Source of the DNA: Sphingobacteriales bacterium
Lineage (GTDB): Bacteria > Bacteroidota > Bacteroidia > Chitinophagales > JADIYW01
Direction: 5' to 3'
Assembly: GCA_016699615.1 (NCBI GenBank)
Contig: CP064984.1
Span: forward strand, 2,390,001-2,454,000
Length of the DNA stretch: 64,000 nt
Position 1 is the stretch's first letter; the number at the start of each line of letters is the position of its first letter. Below, piece by piece: positions 48,086 to 57,489 of this stretch. A model generated the notes under the pieces. That model saw only the letters and a program-made list of their open reading frames with translations, was not told the DNA's origin and searched no databases. The position numbers and the translations under genes were made by a program.

Positions 48086-49339
48086 TTAATAATTATACTT
48101 TTGTTGCCACCTTTCTTTTAAAAATTTTCTCAATTCCTCTTCTCTTGCATTTCTTCCTGGTTCATAAAATTTTGTTCCAGATATTTCTTTAGGTAAAAAT
48201 TCTTGTTCTATAAAGTTTTTCTCATACTCATGTGCATACTTATAATTTTTACCATATTCTAAATCTTTCATAAGTTTGGTAGGAGCATTTCTTAAATGCA
48301 GTGGAACAGATAAATTACTTGTTCTTTCGGCCAATGCAATTGCATTGTTGATGGCTACATAGCTTGCATTGCTCTTTGCTGAACTTGCCAAATACACAAC
48401 ACATTGTCCAAGTATGATTCTACATTCAGGATAACCAATTTTCGTTACAGCATCGAATGTTGCGTTGGCTAATAATAATGCATTTGGGTTTGCATTACCT
48501 ATGTCTTCAGATGCTAAGATGAGCATCCTACGTGCAATAAACTTTGGGTCTTCGCCAGCATTTATCATGCGTGCCATCCAATACAAGGCAGCATTTACAT
48601 CACTACCTCTTATAGATTTTATAAAAGCTGATATGATATCATAATGTTGTTCGCCACTTTTATCGTATCTCGCAATATTATTTTGTATTATTTCTTCTAC
48701 TTCTTTGTTAGTAATATTATTTGGGTTGCTTGTATTTTCAAATACTAATTCCAAAATGTTCAATAACTTTCTTGCATCACCATTTGAAAAATATATTAAT
48801 GCATCATATTCGGCTATTTTTATATTTCTTTCTTTAAAGTATTCATCTTTTTCCAAAACATCATTGCATAATTGTATCAATTCTTCTTCGCTCAATGCGC
48901 TTAAAGTATACACTTGACATCTTGATAGTAATGCAGCATTTACTTCAAAGGATGGATTTTCTGTTGTTGCACCAATTAATATAAGTGTTCCGTCTTCTGC
49001 TGCACCAAGTAGTGCATCTTGTTGTGATTTGTTGAATCTATGTATCTCATCAATGAATAATATTTTTCTACCAAATTTTTTAGCTTCATCTATAATCAAT
49101 CTAATTTCTTTTACACCAGCAGCAATTGCACTCATTTGTTCAAAAGGCAAATTACTATACTGTGCAATTAGCCTTGCTAAGGTTGTTTTTCCTACACCTG
49201 GTGGTCCCCAAAAAATCATAGAATGTACATTGCCAGATTCTAATTGATTTCTAAAAGCTTTACCTTGAGCCAAAAGATGCTGTTGTCCAATAATTTCTTG
49301 GATAGAGTTTGGTCGCATTCTTTCAGCAAGTGGTTTCAT
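48086..49339 (-). CDS. rarA: Replication-associated recombination protein A (AAA ATPase)
   Basis: Acts at stalled replication forks. The 417-aa protein starts KPLAERMRPNSIQEIIGQQHLL. It has Walker A WGPPGVGKTTLARL, Walker B ILFIDEIHRFNKSQQDALL, sensor 1 LIGATTENPSFEVN, and the C-terminal tetramerisation region (PECRIILGQCVVYLASSAKSN, VPLHLRNAPTKLMKDLEYG). It lies 12 bp upstream of kdsA and 10 bp downstream of the thioesterase gene. Confidence 0.95.
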   Translation of the reverse strand: MKPLAERMRPNSIQEIIGQQHLLAQGKAFRNQLESGNVHSMIFWGPPGVGKTTLARLIAQYSNLPFEQMSAIAAGVKEIRLIIDEAKKFGRKILFIDEIHRFNKSQQDALLGAAEDGTLILIGATTENPSFEVNAALLSRCQVYTLSALSEEELIQLCNDVLEKDEYFKERNIKIAEYDALIYFSNGDARKLLNILELVFENTSNPNNITNKEVEEIIQNNIARYDKSGEQHYDIISAFIKSIRGSDVNAALYWMARMINAGEDPKFIARRMLILASEDIGNANPNALLLANATFDAVTKIGYPECRIILGQCVVYLASSAKSNASYVAINNAIALAERTSNLSVPLHLRNAPTKLMKDLEYGKNYKYAHEYEKNFIEQEFLPKEISGTKFYEPGRNAREEELRKFLKERWQQKYNY

Positions 49340-49349
49340 GGTTTATATT

Positions 49350-49781
49350 TTATTTTACAATTTTCATGACCATCATAGTCAGTCTTGAGATATTTAATAA
49401 TTGCTCAGCATCATTGTAGATTTTTATTTCCCAAACATGTGTTTGTTTGCCAATATGAATTGGTTTCGCAATGCCATGTACATAGCCATTATTCACACTT
49501 TTTAGATGATTTGAGTTGATATCTAAACCTACTGCATATTCTTGTGTGTTGTCTAAGCATAAGTTTGCTCCAAGGCTACCTAATGATTCAGCTAATACAA
49601 CATGAGCACCACCATGCAAAATGCCCATAGGCTGTTTTGTTTTTTCATTTACTGGCATTTTGGCTCTTATAAAATCATCACCAATTTCAGTGTATTCAAT
49701 TTCAAGAAATTCCATCATTGTGCCTTTTCTTCTGAGTTGCAAAGCATCCAAAGTAATTTCATCTCTTTTCCAAATTCTCAT
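49350..49781 (-). CDS. Hotdog-fold thioesterase (PaaI/MenI-like)
   Basis: Start at 49781 (MRIWKRDEITLDALQL) gives about 143 aa; an in-frame Met at 49832 would add 17 residues and lies upstream of the predicted promoter. The catalytic region is QPMGILHGGAHVVLAESLGSLGA, with Glu on the central helix as in PaaI/YdiI enzymes. A hydrolytic role on an aryl- or acyl-CoA is likely. MenI activity is unlikely because menaquinone appears to be made by the futalosine route here. Confidence 0.88.
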   Translation of the reverse strand: MRIWKRDEITLDALQLRRKGTMMEFLEIEYTEIGDDFIRAKMPVNEKTKQPMGILHGGAHVVLAESLGSLGANLCLDNTQEYAVGLDINSNHLKSVNNGYVHGIAKPIHIGKQTHVWEIKIYNDAEQLLNISRLTMMVMKIVK

Positions 49782-49795
49782 TTTCTTTTTTATTT

Positions 49796-49803
49796 CAAAC
49801 ATA
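49796..49803 (-). promoter_or_regulatory. Putative -7 element for thioesterase-rarA-kdsA
   Basis: Minus strand TATGTTTG, 14 nt upstream of ATG 49781; it decides that start over the upstream in-frame Met. Confidence 0.5.
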
Positions 49804-49854
49804 GATAAAATATACGATAATGTATAGAGCAATTAAATATTACTGATATTTTTT

Positions 49855-49862
49855 TACTTTTG
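49855..49862 (+). promoter_or_regulatory. Putative -7 element for lpxD-tilS
   Basis: TACTTTTG, 16 nt upstream of the TTG start at 49879. Confidence 0.5.
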
Positions 49863-49878
49863 TTGTAAATAACAAAAT

Positions 49879-50856
49879 TTGTATACATTAAGACATATCG
49901 CAAGCTTGGTAGATGCTGAAATTATTGGAAATCCAGATTACGAAATTCACGTGGCATCGAAGATAGAAGAAGCAAATGCAGAAACAATCTCATTTTTAGC
50001 TAATGAGAAATATATAGATGTATTGTTAACTGTGCAAATTGGTGCATTATTAATATCAAAACATATTTATAATATTATTAAAGATAAAAAGATTGCTTGT
50101 GATGTAAAAGGTGGTTTTTTGTTGGTAGATGATGCATACCAAATTCTTCCAAAGCTTTTGGATATTTTTCAAATAAAACAAAACAAAGATTACATTATTG
50201 GAGAAAATACAAAAGTATATCCGAATGTGTATATTGGTAAAAATGTGCAAATTGGCAATGATTGTATTGTGTATCCTAATGTGTGTATTTATGATAATTG
50301 TGTAATTGGTAATAATGTTATTATTCATGCTGGCGCAGTAATTGGTGCAGATGGATTTGGCTTTGCACCACAAAAAGATGGTTCGTATACAAAAATAGCA
50401 CAATTAGGTAATGTAGTAATTGAAGATGATTGTGAAATTGGCGCAAATACATGTATAGATAGAGCAACAATGGGTTCTACAATAATTAGAAAAAGTGTGA
50501 AATTGGATAACTTAATTCAGGTTGGACATAATGTAGAAATTGGAGAACATACTGTAATTGCTGCACAAACAGGAATTGCTGGCTCTACAAAAATTGGCAA
50601 TTATTGTATGATTGGTGGGCAAGTTGGTTTTGTTGGTCATATTAGCATTGCACCTTATACTAAAATTAATGCACAAAGTGGTATTGCTAGTAGTATTCAA
50701 AAAGCAGAAAGTGTAGTTGGTGGCTCACCAGCATTTGAGTTGAAATCATTTTTTAAATCATCAATAGTGTTTAAAAACTTACCTTTAATGCAACAAAAAA
50801 TAATGAGCTTAGAAAAAGAAATTGAAGCATTAAAAAAATCTAATCTTAATGATTGA
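49879..50856 (+). CDS. lpxD: UDP-3-O-(3-hydroxyacyl)glucosamine N-acyltransferase
   Basis: Third enzyme of lipid A synthesis. About 325 aa. The N-terminal uridine-binding domain reads YTLRHIASLVDAEIIGNPD and FLANEKY. A left-handed beta-helix of hexapeptide repeats (IGKNVQIGNDCIVYPNVCI...) contains the catalytic-type His region VIIHAGAVIGADGFGFAP and VGHNVEIGEH. The start appears to be TTG: the in-frame codon two before it is preceded by a stop (49870-49872), and the next Met is far downstream. It overlaps tilS by 8 bp. Confidence 0.94.
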   Translation: MYTLRHIASLVDAEIIGNPDYEIHVASKIEEANAETISFLANEKYIDVLLTVQIGALLISKHIYNIIKDKKIACDVKGGFLLVDDAYQILPKLLDIFQIKQNKDYIIGENTKVYPNVYIGKNVQIGNDCIVYPNVCIYDNCVIGNNVIIHAGAVIGADGFGFAPQKDGSYTKIAQLGNVVIEDDCEIGANTCIDRATMGSTIIRKSVKLDNLIQVGHNVEIGEHTVIAAQTGIAGSTKIGNYCMIGGQVGFVGHISIAPYTKINAQSGIASSIQKAESVVGGSPAFELKSFFKSSIVFKNLPLMQQKIMSLEKEIEALKKSNLND

Positions 50857-52192
50857 TAAGTTTGAACAATATATAGCAAAGAATAATTTATTTAATAAAG
50901 GCACACCATTACTAATTGCATGTAGTGGTGGTGTAGATTCTATGGTGCTTTTAGATATATTACAAAAGTTAGAATATAATATTTTAGTCGCGCATTGTAA
51001 TTTTAAATTGAGAGGTGCGGAGAGTGATGCTGATACTGCATTTGTGAAAAAATATTGTGAAGAAAATAATATAAAATATTTTATAAAAGAATTTGATACT
51101 ACGAAATATAAAAAAGAACATAAAATATCTACGCAAGTTGCTGCAAGAAACTTAAGATATGAATGGTTTGAACAAATAAGAATAGAAAATAAAATCCATT
51201 TTATTGTAACAGCACATCATGCTGATGACCAACTGGAAACTATTTTGTTGAATTTTGCAAAAGGCACTGGATTGAATGGTTTGATTGGCATGAAAGCAAA
51301 AAATAATTTTATTGTAAGACCGATGTTGCAAATTTCTAAAGCAGAAATTTTGAATTATGCTACTGAAAATAAGATTGAATTTAGAGAAGATAGTAGCAAT
51401 GAAAGTATAGATTATACAAGAAATAAGATAAGACATCAAATATTACCAATACTAAATGAAATCAATTCAAGTATAGTTTATAATATAGATGATTTTAGTC
51501 AAAGAATGAAAGATATTTCTTTGTTGTTGGAAACGCAAATCAAACAAATAAAGAAAAAATGTTGGACAGAAAAAGATGGTGTTGTATATGTAAAAATTAA
51601 TTACATTAAAAATCATTCATCAAGAGATACGGTTTTGTATTATTTGCTCAAAGATTTTGGTTTTACAAATGATGTTTTAAATAATGTAGTTAATCATAAA
51701 AATATTAGTGCGCAATTTTTTTCTGATACACATAGAATGATTATTGATAGAAATGAATTAATTATTTCATCAATTAGTGAAGTGAAAAATAATATTCTAT
51801 GTTTTGATAAAATTCCAAATCAAATAATATTCAATAATTTTACGATTCAGTGTAGTTTGGTTCCAATTGAAAAACTGAATTTAAAAGAAAATAAAAACTA
51901 TGCATACTTAGATGTAGATTGTATAGATTTTCCAATTGTAGTTAGAAATTTAAAAGATGGCGATTATTTTTATCCATTTGGAATTGGAAAAGCAAAGAAT
52001 AAAAGCAAAGTTGGAAAAAAGAAAATCTCAAAATATTTTAGAGACTTAAAATTAAATTTATTAGAAAAAGAAAACACACCTATTGTATTCTCAAATGAGC
52101 GCGCATTGTGGTTGGTTGGCTATGCTATTGATGATAGATTTAAAGTAACAGCAAATACAAAACAAGTCTTAAAAATGAAAATTATTTGCTAA
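50849..52192 (+). CDS. tilS: tRNA(Ile)-lysidine synthase
   Basis: Converts C34 of the AUA-reading tRNA-Ile to lysidine. At 447 aa it has the PP-loop LLIACSGGVDSMVLLDIL (about residue 21-38), LVAHCNFKLRGAESDADTAFV, AARNLRYEWF, TAHHADDQLETILLN, DSSNESIDYTRNKIRHQILP and the C-terminal TilS domain (FPIVVRNLKDGDYFYPFG). Overlaps lpxD and ends directly against the convergent START-like gene with no spacer. Confidence 0.95.
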   Translation: MIDKFEQYIAKNNLFNKGTPLLIACSGGVDSMVLLDILQKLEYNILVAHCNFKLRGAESDADTAFVKKYCEENNIKYFIKEFDTTKYKKEHKISTQVAARNLRYEWFEQIRIENKIHFIVTAHHADDQLETILLNFAKGTGLNGLIGMKAKNNFIVRPMLQISKAEILNYATENKIEFREDSSNESIDYTRNKIRHQILPILNEINSSIVYNIDDFSQRMKDISLLLETQIKQIKKKCWTEKDGVVYVKINYIKNHSSRDTVLYYLLKDFGFTNDVLNNVVNHKNISAQFFSDTHRMIIDRNELIISSISEVKNNILCFDKIPNQIIFNNFTIQCSLVPIEKLNLKENKNYAYLDVDCIDFPIVVRNLKDGDYFYPFGIGKAKNKSKVGKKKISKYFRDLKLNLLEKENTPIVFSNERALWLVGYAIDDRFKVTANTKQVLKMKIIC

Positions 52193-52585
52193 CTATCCAT
52201 TTCCTAAAGCCTTTGCCAAGTCTTTAAGTTGACTTTGCCATAATTCTTTAGCACTTTCTATATCAGCTTTTTCTGCAAAATCAGTTATGGTTAGTATAGT
52301 TTCTTTCGTAATATCAGTAACTTTTATTCTGTATTCAAAATAGGCTTTGTCATCTTCTTCATCTTCCCATTGTAATTTTACATATTCATCATCTTCATAA
52401 GCTAAAACAACTGCTTTTTGTTCATCTCCATTCCACTCAAAAGTAAATACTTCACCATTTGGGTCTAGGTCTACATAATCTGCAAACCACTGTACTAAGC
52501 CTGATGGTGTCGTAATAAAATTATACAAAATTGCAGGTGATGATCTGAAAGTTCTTTCTACTGTAAATGGAATTTTTTTGCCCAT
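52193..52585 (-). CDS. START-like (SRPBCC) domain protein
   Basis: A 130-aa soluble protein starting KKIPFTVERTFRSSPAILYNF, with TTPSGLVQWFADYVDLDPNG and TFEWNGDEQKAVV. Acidic (DEEDDKAYFEY) with a C-terminal helix (AKELWQSQLKDLAKAL). This matches a START-like family common in Bacteroidota, probably a small-ligand-binding cavity. Function unknown. Confidence 0.85.
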   Translation of the reverse strand: MGKKIPFTVERTFRSSPAILYNFITTPSGLVQWFADYVDLDPNGEVFTFEWNGDEQKAVVLAYEDDEYVKLQWEDEEDDKAYFEYRIKVTDITKETILTITDFAEKADIESAKELWQSQLKDLAKALGNG

Positions 52586-52645
52586 ATTCGATTATTGATT
52601 GTGAAGTGCAATTAAAAACAAATTTTTATTTTATCCAAATATATT

Positions 52646-53940
52646 TTAACTTTTTTTTGATAAAATATCTTCCAAAATAAAAAAGCTGCCAATTATCAAA
52701 ATTAAGTCATTGTTTTTTGATGCTTTCTTAGCTTGTTGTAATGCATTTTGGGGTTCAGTAAATGCATTTCCATTTAATTGATGTTTTTTTGCGCTTTCCA
52801 GAAGAATATTTGCATCAAGTTTGCGTTCTATTTTAGCTTCAGTAAAATAATATGTAGCATCTTTTGGCAAAAGTGGAAGTATCTTATCAATATATTTGTC
52901 TTTTACGGCGCTATAAATGATATGTAAATGATTGTATTGCTCATTTTTTAATTGTTCTAATGCATGATTTATGCCATCTTCATTGTGTGCTACATCAATA
53001 ATTGTTTTAGGATTTTTGCCAATACATTGCCATCGTGCAAGTAATTTTGTATTGGTACAAACATTACTTAAACCTTGTTCTATATTTTTCTGTTTTATTT
53101 TATTTTTTGCATTTCTATTATATATATCTATACTTGATAGAATTGTTTGTATATTTTCTACTTGATATTTTCCAGATAAATCAGATTTTATTTTTCTTTC
53201 TTTTGATTTTATAGCGTAACGTACCTTATTGTATTTATTATTTTGTTTCGATTCAATAAGCTTGGTTGTATCTTCACTAAAAAACAATTTTGCATTTTGC
53301 TGTTTTGAAGTTTCTATAAATACTTTATCTGTTTCAGCATTTTTTCGACCAATTACTACTGGCGTATTTTTTTTAATGATGCCAGCTTTTTCTCTGGCAA
53401 TTTCAGTAAGCGTATTGCCCAAAATACTTTGATGGTCATATGAAATATTAGTAATAACAGACAATTCTGGATGAATAATATTTGTAGAATCCAATCTTCC
53501 ACCCAATCCAGTTTCTATAATTGCAATATCTACTTTTTTTGTGCAAAATAATGGAAAGCCATAGCAACTGTAATTTCAAAAAACGATGGCTGAATTTCCT
53601 CAATTATTGGCATCAACTTTTGCGTAATTTCTACAACATATTTTTTTGAGCAAAGTTGCCCATTTATTTTTATTCTTTCTCTAAAATCAATAATATGTGG
53701 CGAAGTGTACAAACCAGTTTTGTAGCCTTGTGCCTGAAAAATACTTGCTAAGCCATGTGCTGTAGAACCTTTTCCATTTGTGCCAGCAATATGTATCGTT
53801 TTTATTTTTTTATGTGGATTGCCCAGAAATGCACACAATTTAATTGTGTTGGCTAAATCTTTTTTAATTGCTTTTTCTCCTATTTTAGAAAACATAGGTA
53901 GCTGTGTATATAAAAAATTTATACTGTCCTTGTATCGCAT
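52646..53940 (-). CDS. folC: Folylpolyglutamate synthase / dihydrofolate synthase (one frameshift)
   Basis: Adds glutamate to dihydropteroate and to folates. The N-terminal part has YTQLPMFSKIGEKAIKKDL and the P-loop HIAGTNGKGSTAHGLASIFQ; the C-terminal part has GGRLDSTNIIHPELSVITNI, FRNIP-type ligase segments and TIIDVAHNEDGI. A missing A in the run at 53534-53540 (T7 on plus) splits it. With 8 bases the frame reads QKKVDIAIIETGLGGRLD, fully conserved. Restored length 431 aa. Confidence 0.93.
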
Positions 53941-53972
53941 GTATAAATATAATTAAGTTTCACGAATTATGT

Positions 53973-53980
53973 TATTTTTG
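53973..53980 (+). promoter_or_regulatory. Putative -7 element for ribF
   Basis: TATTTTTG ends 5 nt before ATG 53986, so the transcript may be almost leaderless. Confidence 0.4.
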
Positions 53981-53985
53981 TAGCT

Positions 53986-54915
53986 ATGAGAGTGTTCAGA
54001 GGATTGGATTCGTTGCCAAAATTTAAAAACGCAGTATTGACAATTGGCACATATGATGGTGTGCATTTAGGTCATCAACATATTGTACATAGAATAAATG
54101 ATTTGGCAAAAAATATAGAAGGTGAAAGTATTTTATTGACTTTCTATCCACATCCAAGACTGATTTTGCATCCAGAAGATAATACTTTAAAGCTGATAAC
54201 AACCATTGACGAGAAAATTGAATTGTTAGAAGGACTTGGATTACAAAACTTAGTAATCTTACCATTTTCAAATGATTTGGCAAATTTAGAAGCAGAAGAT
54301 TATATAAAAAATATACTAATTAAATATTTTAATCCATCGTATATTTGTGTAGGATACGACCATAAGTTTGGAAAAGGTAGGACAGGAGATTATCATTTAT
54401 TAGAACAATTAAAAGATAAATATCAATACCAATTAGAAGAAATACCAGCACAAACCATTGATGAGATTTCTGTAAGCTCAACCAAAGTTAGAAAGGCATT
54501 GTTGGAAGGAAATATTAAAATTGCGAATCAATTTTTATCGCATCCATTTAGTATAAAAAGTAAAGTAATTCATGGTAATAAAGTAGGCAGACTGTTAGGC
54601 TTTCCTACTGCAAATATTGATGTTGCTGACGAGCATAAATTAATTCCAGCATCTGGTGTGTATGCAGTTTGGGTAAAAATAGATAATCAATTGCTGAAAG
54701 GTGCTTTGAGTATTGGTTATAGAGAAACTGTATTTGATAATAGTGAACTGACTATCGAAGTATTTATTTTAGATTTTAATCAAATGATTTATGATAAATC
54801 TATAGAGTTGATATTTGTTGATTATGTACGTCCACAAATTAAATATGATAATTGGGAATTGCTTCAAGACCAAATAAAAAAAGATGTTCAACAAGTGGAA
54901 CATCTTTTAAGCTAA
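53986..54915 (+). CDS. ribF: Bifunctional riboflavin kinase / FAD synthetase
   Basis: Makes FMN and FAD. The 309-aa protein has the adenylyltransferase HxGH-type motif GTYDGVHLGHQHIV (about residue 22-35), FYPHPRLIL, VGYDHKFGKGRTGDY and ISSTK-like (VSSTKVRKAL), then the kinase domain with GRLLGFPTANIDV and the C-terminal YVRPQIKYDN. Its 3' end contains the terminator hairpin of the convergent pnp gene. Confidence 0.95.
   Translation: MRVFRGLDSLPKFKNAVLTIGTYDGVHLGHQHIVHRINDLAKNIEGESILLTFYPHPRLILHPEDNTLKLITTIDEKIELLEGLGLQNLVILPFSNDLANLEAEDYIKNILIKYFNPSYICVGYDHKFGKGRTGDYHLLEQLKDKYQYQLEEIPAQTIDEISVSSTKVRKALLEGNIKIANQFLSHPFSIKSKVIHGNKVGRLLGFPTANIDVADEHKLIPASGVYAVWVKIDNQLLKGALSIGYRETVFDNSELTIEVFILDFNQMIYDKSIELIFVDYVRPQIKYDNWELLQDQIKKDVQQVEHLLS
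54873..54908 (-). terminator. Terminator of pnp, embedded in the 3' end of ribF
   Basis: AAAAGATGTTC (54879-54889) pairs with GAACATCTTTT (54898-54908) over an 8-nt loop. Read on the minus strand the hairpin is followed by a run of seven T, 25 bp after the pnp stop. Confidence 0.75.
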
Positions 54916-54932
54916 TTATATTTTAGTAATGT

Positions 54933-57059
54933 TTATGCTTCTTTAGGCATTAATGCTTTCTTAGATAGCTTAAATTTACCAGTTTTTTGGTCTATACCTA
55001 TTAATTTTACTTGTACAATATCGCCTTCTTTTAGTATTCCATCTAAATTTTCTAACCTTTTGTGGTCTACTTCAGAAATGTGTAATAAGCCATCTTTTCC
55101 TGGCATAAACTCTACAAATGCACCAAATGCTAGTATAGATTTTACTTTTCCTTCGTACACTTCGCCAACTTCAGGAACAGCTACTATACCTTTTATTCTT
55201 GTTACAGCAGCATCCATGTTATCTTTATTGTTCGATAGAATAACTACTTTCCCAATTCCTTTTTCTTTATTCTCTTCAATAGTTACAACTGTCTTAGTTT
55301 TTTCTTGTATGTCTTGTATTACTTTTCCGCCTGGTCCAATTACTGCACCAATAAATTCTTTAGGAATTTCAAAAGTCACAGCTCTTGGTACATGTGGTTT
55401 CAACTCAGGTCTTGGTGCAGAAATACATTGTTCCATTGCATTTAATATATGTAATCTTCCTTTTCTTGCTTGCTCTAAAGCTTCTGACAATATTTCGTAA
55501 GAAAGTCCATCAACTTTTAAGTCCATTTGTACACCACAAATGCCATCTTTTGTTCCAGTTACTTTAAAGTCCATATCACCAAGATGATCTTCATCACCAA
55601 GAATATCAGATAAAATAGCATATTTCCCATTTTCTGCAATCATACCCATTGCAATTCCAGATACTAATTTTTTAAATGGAATACCTGCGTCCATTAATGC
55701 TAATGAACCAGCGCAAACTGTTGCCATAGATGAAGAACCATTGCTTTCTAATATATCAGATACAACTCTTATTGTATAAGGATTTACATCATCACTTGGT
55801 AGCATTTGTTTTAGTGAACGTAATGCTAAGTTTCCATGCCCAACTTCTCTACGTGAAGTACCACGCATTGGTTTTACTTCGCCAGTTGAAAAAGGTGGGA
55901 AATTATAGTGCAATAAGAATTTACTATATGTTAATTCCTCAGCTTTATCAATCATTTGCTCATCTTGCTTAGAGCCTAATGTTACAGTAGTTAATGATTG
56001 TGTTTCGCCTCTTGTAAATAATGCAGAACCATGTGGTGTTGGCAATACATCAATTTCCATATCCAGTGGTCTTATTTCATCAGTTTTTCTACCATCTAAT
56101 CTAACTCTATCATTCAAAACTGTATTTCTAATTGCATTTTTTTCTACTTTAGAATAGTATTTTGAGAAAAGACCTTTGTTGAAAGTTTCTAATGCTTCTT
56201 CACTTAATGTTGCTAAATAATCTTCCTTTATTTGTTTTAATGCATTTTTTCTTTCATGTTTGCCTGTTGCCGATTTTGCTATTTCAATCACTTTATTTTC
56301 TGCAAATGCTTTAACTGATTGGTATAATTCTTCGTCACTTTCTGGCAATTCTACAGCCATTTTCTCTTTGCCTGCTAATTTTTGTAATTCAATCTGTGCA
56401 TTACAGTGTTGTTTTATTACATCATGTCCAGTTTTTATAGCATTGATCAAATCTGTTTCAGATGCTTCATTTGCTTCACCTTCAACCATTAAGATATTAT
56501 CTAATGTGCCAGCAAGTATAATGTTTAAAGTAGCTTCTGTTTCTTGTGTTGGTGTAGGATTAACGATTAAATCGTTTCCTAATTTAATAACTCTAACTTC
56601 TGAAATTGGACCTTCAAATGGAATTGAAGATATAGTTAATGCAGCTGATGCTGCTAAGCCAACCAACGTATCTGGATTTACATTCTCATCATGCGAAATT
56701 AAGCTAATTAAGACTTGTGTGTCATTAACAAAGTTATCAGCAAACATAGGTCTAATTGCTCTGTCCACTAATCTTGATATTAATACTTCAAAATCTGATA
56801 ATTTTGCCTCTCTTCTATGGAATGAACCTGGAATTCTACCAGCAGCAGCAAATTTCTCTTGATAATCTACTGTTAATGGAAAGAAATCCACACCTTCTTT
56901 AGGTTTGTCTGTTGCACATACTGTAGCTAATATATAGCAATTGCCTTTTTTTACTAATACTGCACCATCAGCTTGTCTTGCAAGTTTCCCAGTTTCTATT
57001 GTTACTTCATCAGTATTATTGTAATTGCATGAAATTTTTTGTTGTTTAAATTCTATCAT
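54933..57059 (-). CDS. pnp: Polyribonucleotide nucleotidyltransferase (PNPase)
   Basis: 3'-5' phosphorolytic exoribonuclease. Start at 57059 (MIEFKQQKIS) gives about 708 aa; an in-frame Met at 57113 would run through the rpsO terminator. Two RNase PH domains (RQADGAVLVKKGNCYILATV; RGETQSLTTVTLGSKQDEQ) are present, with KH motif FIGAVIGPGGKVIQDIQE and a C-terminal S1 domain (EVGEVYEGKVKSILAFGAFV). Catalytic-core segments such as GDEDHLGDMDFKV are intact. It follows rpsO, the classical order. Confidence 0.97.
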   Translation of the reverse strand: MIEFKQQKISCNYNNTDEVTIETGKLARQADGAVLVKKGNCYILATVCATDKPKEGVDFFPLTVDYQEKFAAAGRIPGSFHRREAKLSDFEVLISRLVDRAIRPMFADNFVNDTQVLISLISHDENVNPDTLVGLAASAALTISSIPFEGPISEVRVIKLGNDLIVNPTPTQETEATLNIILAGTLDNILMVEGEANEASETDLINAIKTGHDVIKQHCNAQIELQKLAGKEKMAVELPESDEELYQSVKAFAENKVIEIAKSATGKHERKNALKQIKEDYLATLSEEALETFNKGLFSKYYSKVEKNAIRNTVLNDRVRLDGRKTDEIRPLDMEIDVLPTPHGSALFTRGETQSLTTVTLGSKQDEQMIDKAEELTYSKFLLHYNFPPFSTGEVKPMRGTSRREVGHGNLALRSLKQMLPSDDVNPYTIRVVSDILESNGSSSMATVCAGSLALMDAGIPFKKLVSGIAMGMIAENGKYAILSDILGDEDHLGDMDFKVTGTKDGICGVQMDLKVDGLSYEILSEALEQARKGRLHILNAMEQCISAPRPELKPHVPRAVTFEIPKEFIGAVIGPGGKVIQDIQEKTKTVVTIEENKEKGIGKVVILSNNKDNMDAAVTRIKGIVAVPEVGEVYEGKVKSILAFGAFVEFMPGKDGLLHISEVDHKRLENLDGILKEGDIVQVKLIGIDQKTGKFKLSKKALMPKEA

Positions 57060-57081
57060 AATATTTTTTAGGATAAGGTAA

Positions 57082-57110
57082 TAAAAAAAAAGCGAGGTTT
57101 TGCCTCGCTT
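57082..57110 (-). terminator. rpsO-pnp intergenic terminator hairpin
   Basis: AAGCGAGG and CCTCGCTT form an 8-bp stem (57090-57097 with 57103-57110). On the minus strand the stem is followed by eight or more T (57082-57090). It lies 13 bp after the rpsO stop and may also control readthrough into pnp. Confidence 0.8.
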
Positions 57111-57122
57111 CATTATTTTGGT

Positions 57123-57392
57123 TTATTTTCTTAGGTTAAGTTTCTCAATTAGCCTTCTGTACTTATTGATGTCTTTACTAGATAAGTATTTTAGTAGTTT
57201 TTTTCTTTGACCTACCAATTTGTATAAAGATCTAGTAGATGAATGATCTTTTCTATTTGAACGTAAATGTTCAGAAATATGGTTGATTCTATGTGTAATT
57301 AATGCCACTTGCGACTCCACAGCACCTGTATTGGTAGCTGCTCCACCAAATTCTTTAAAAATTTCAATTTTCTTTTCAGTTGTTAAACTCAT
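57123..57392 (-). CDS. rpsO: 30S ribosomal protein S15
   Basis: The 89-aa protein binds 16S rRNA early in 30S assembly. It has TGAVESQVALITHRINHISEHL, RKDHSSTRSLYKLVGQRKKLLKYL and RRLIEKLNLRK at the end. Full length. It has its own strong promoter and is followed by pnp. Confidence 0.98.
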   Translation of the reverse strand: MSLTTEKKIEIFKEFGGAATNTGAVESQVALITHRINHISEHLRSNRKDHSSTRSLYKLVGQRKKLLKYLSSKDINKYRRLIEKLNLRK

Positions 57393-57415
57393 AATGTTTA
57401 GAATTAATAAGAGTG

Positions 57416-57423
57416 CAAAGATA
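57416..57423 (-). promoter_or_regulatory. rpsO promoter
   Basis: Minus strand TATCTTTG (TAnnTTTG), 23 nt before the ATG, with a TTG about 21 bp upstream. This is the best -33/-7 pair in the window. Confidence 0.65.
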
Positions 57424-57489
57424 GTAAAATATTATTTAATTAAACAAGAAAATAAATCTACACAGGTTAATTTAATTTTAAAGTTTTTT

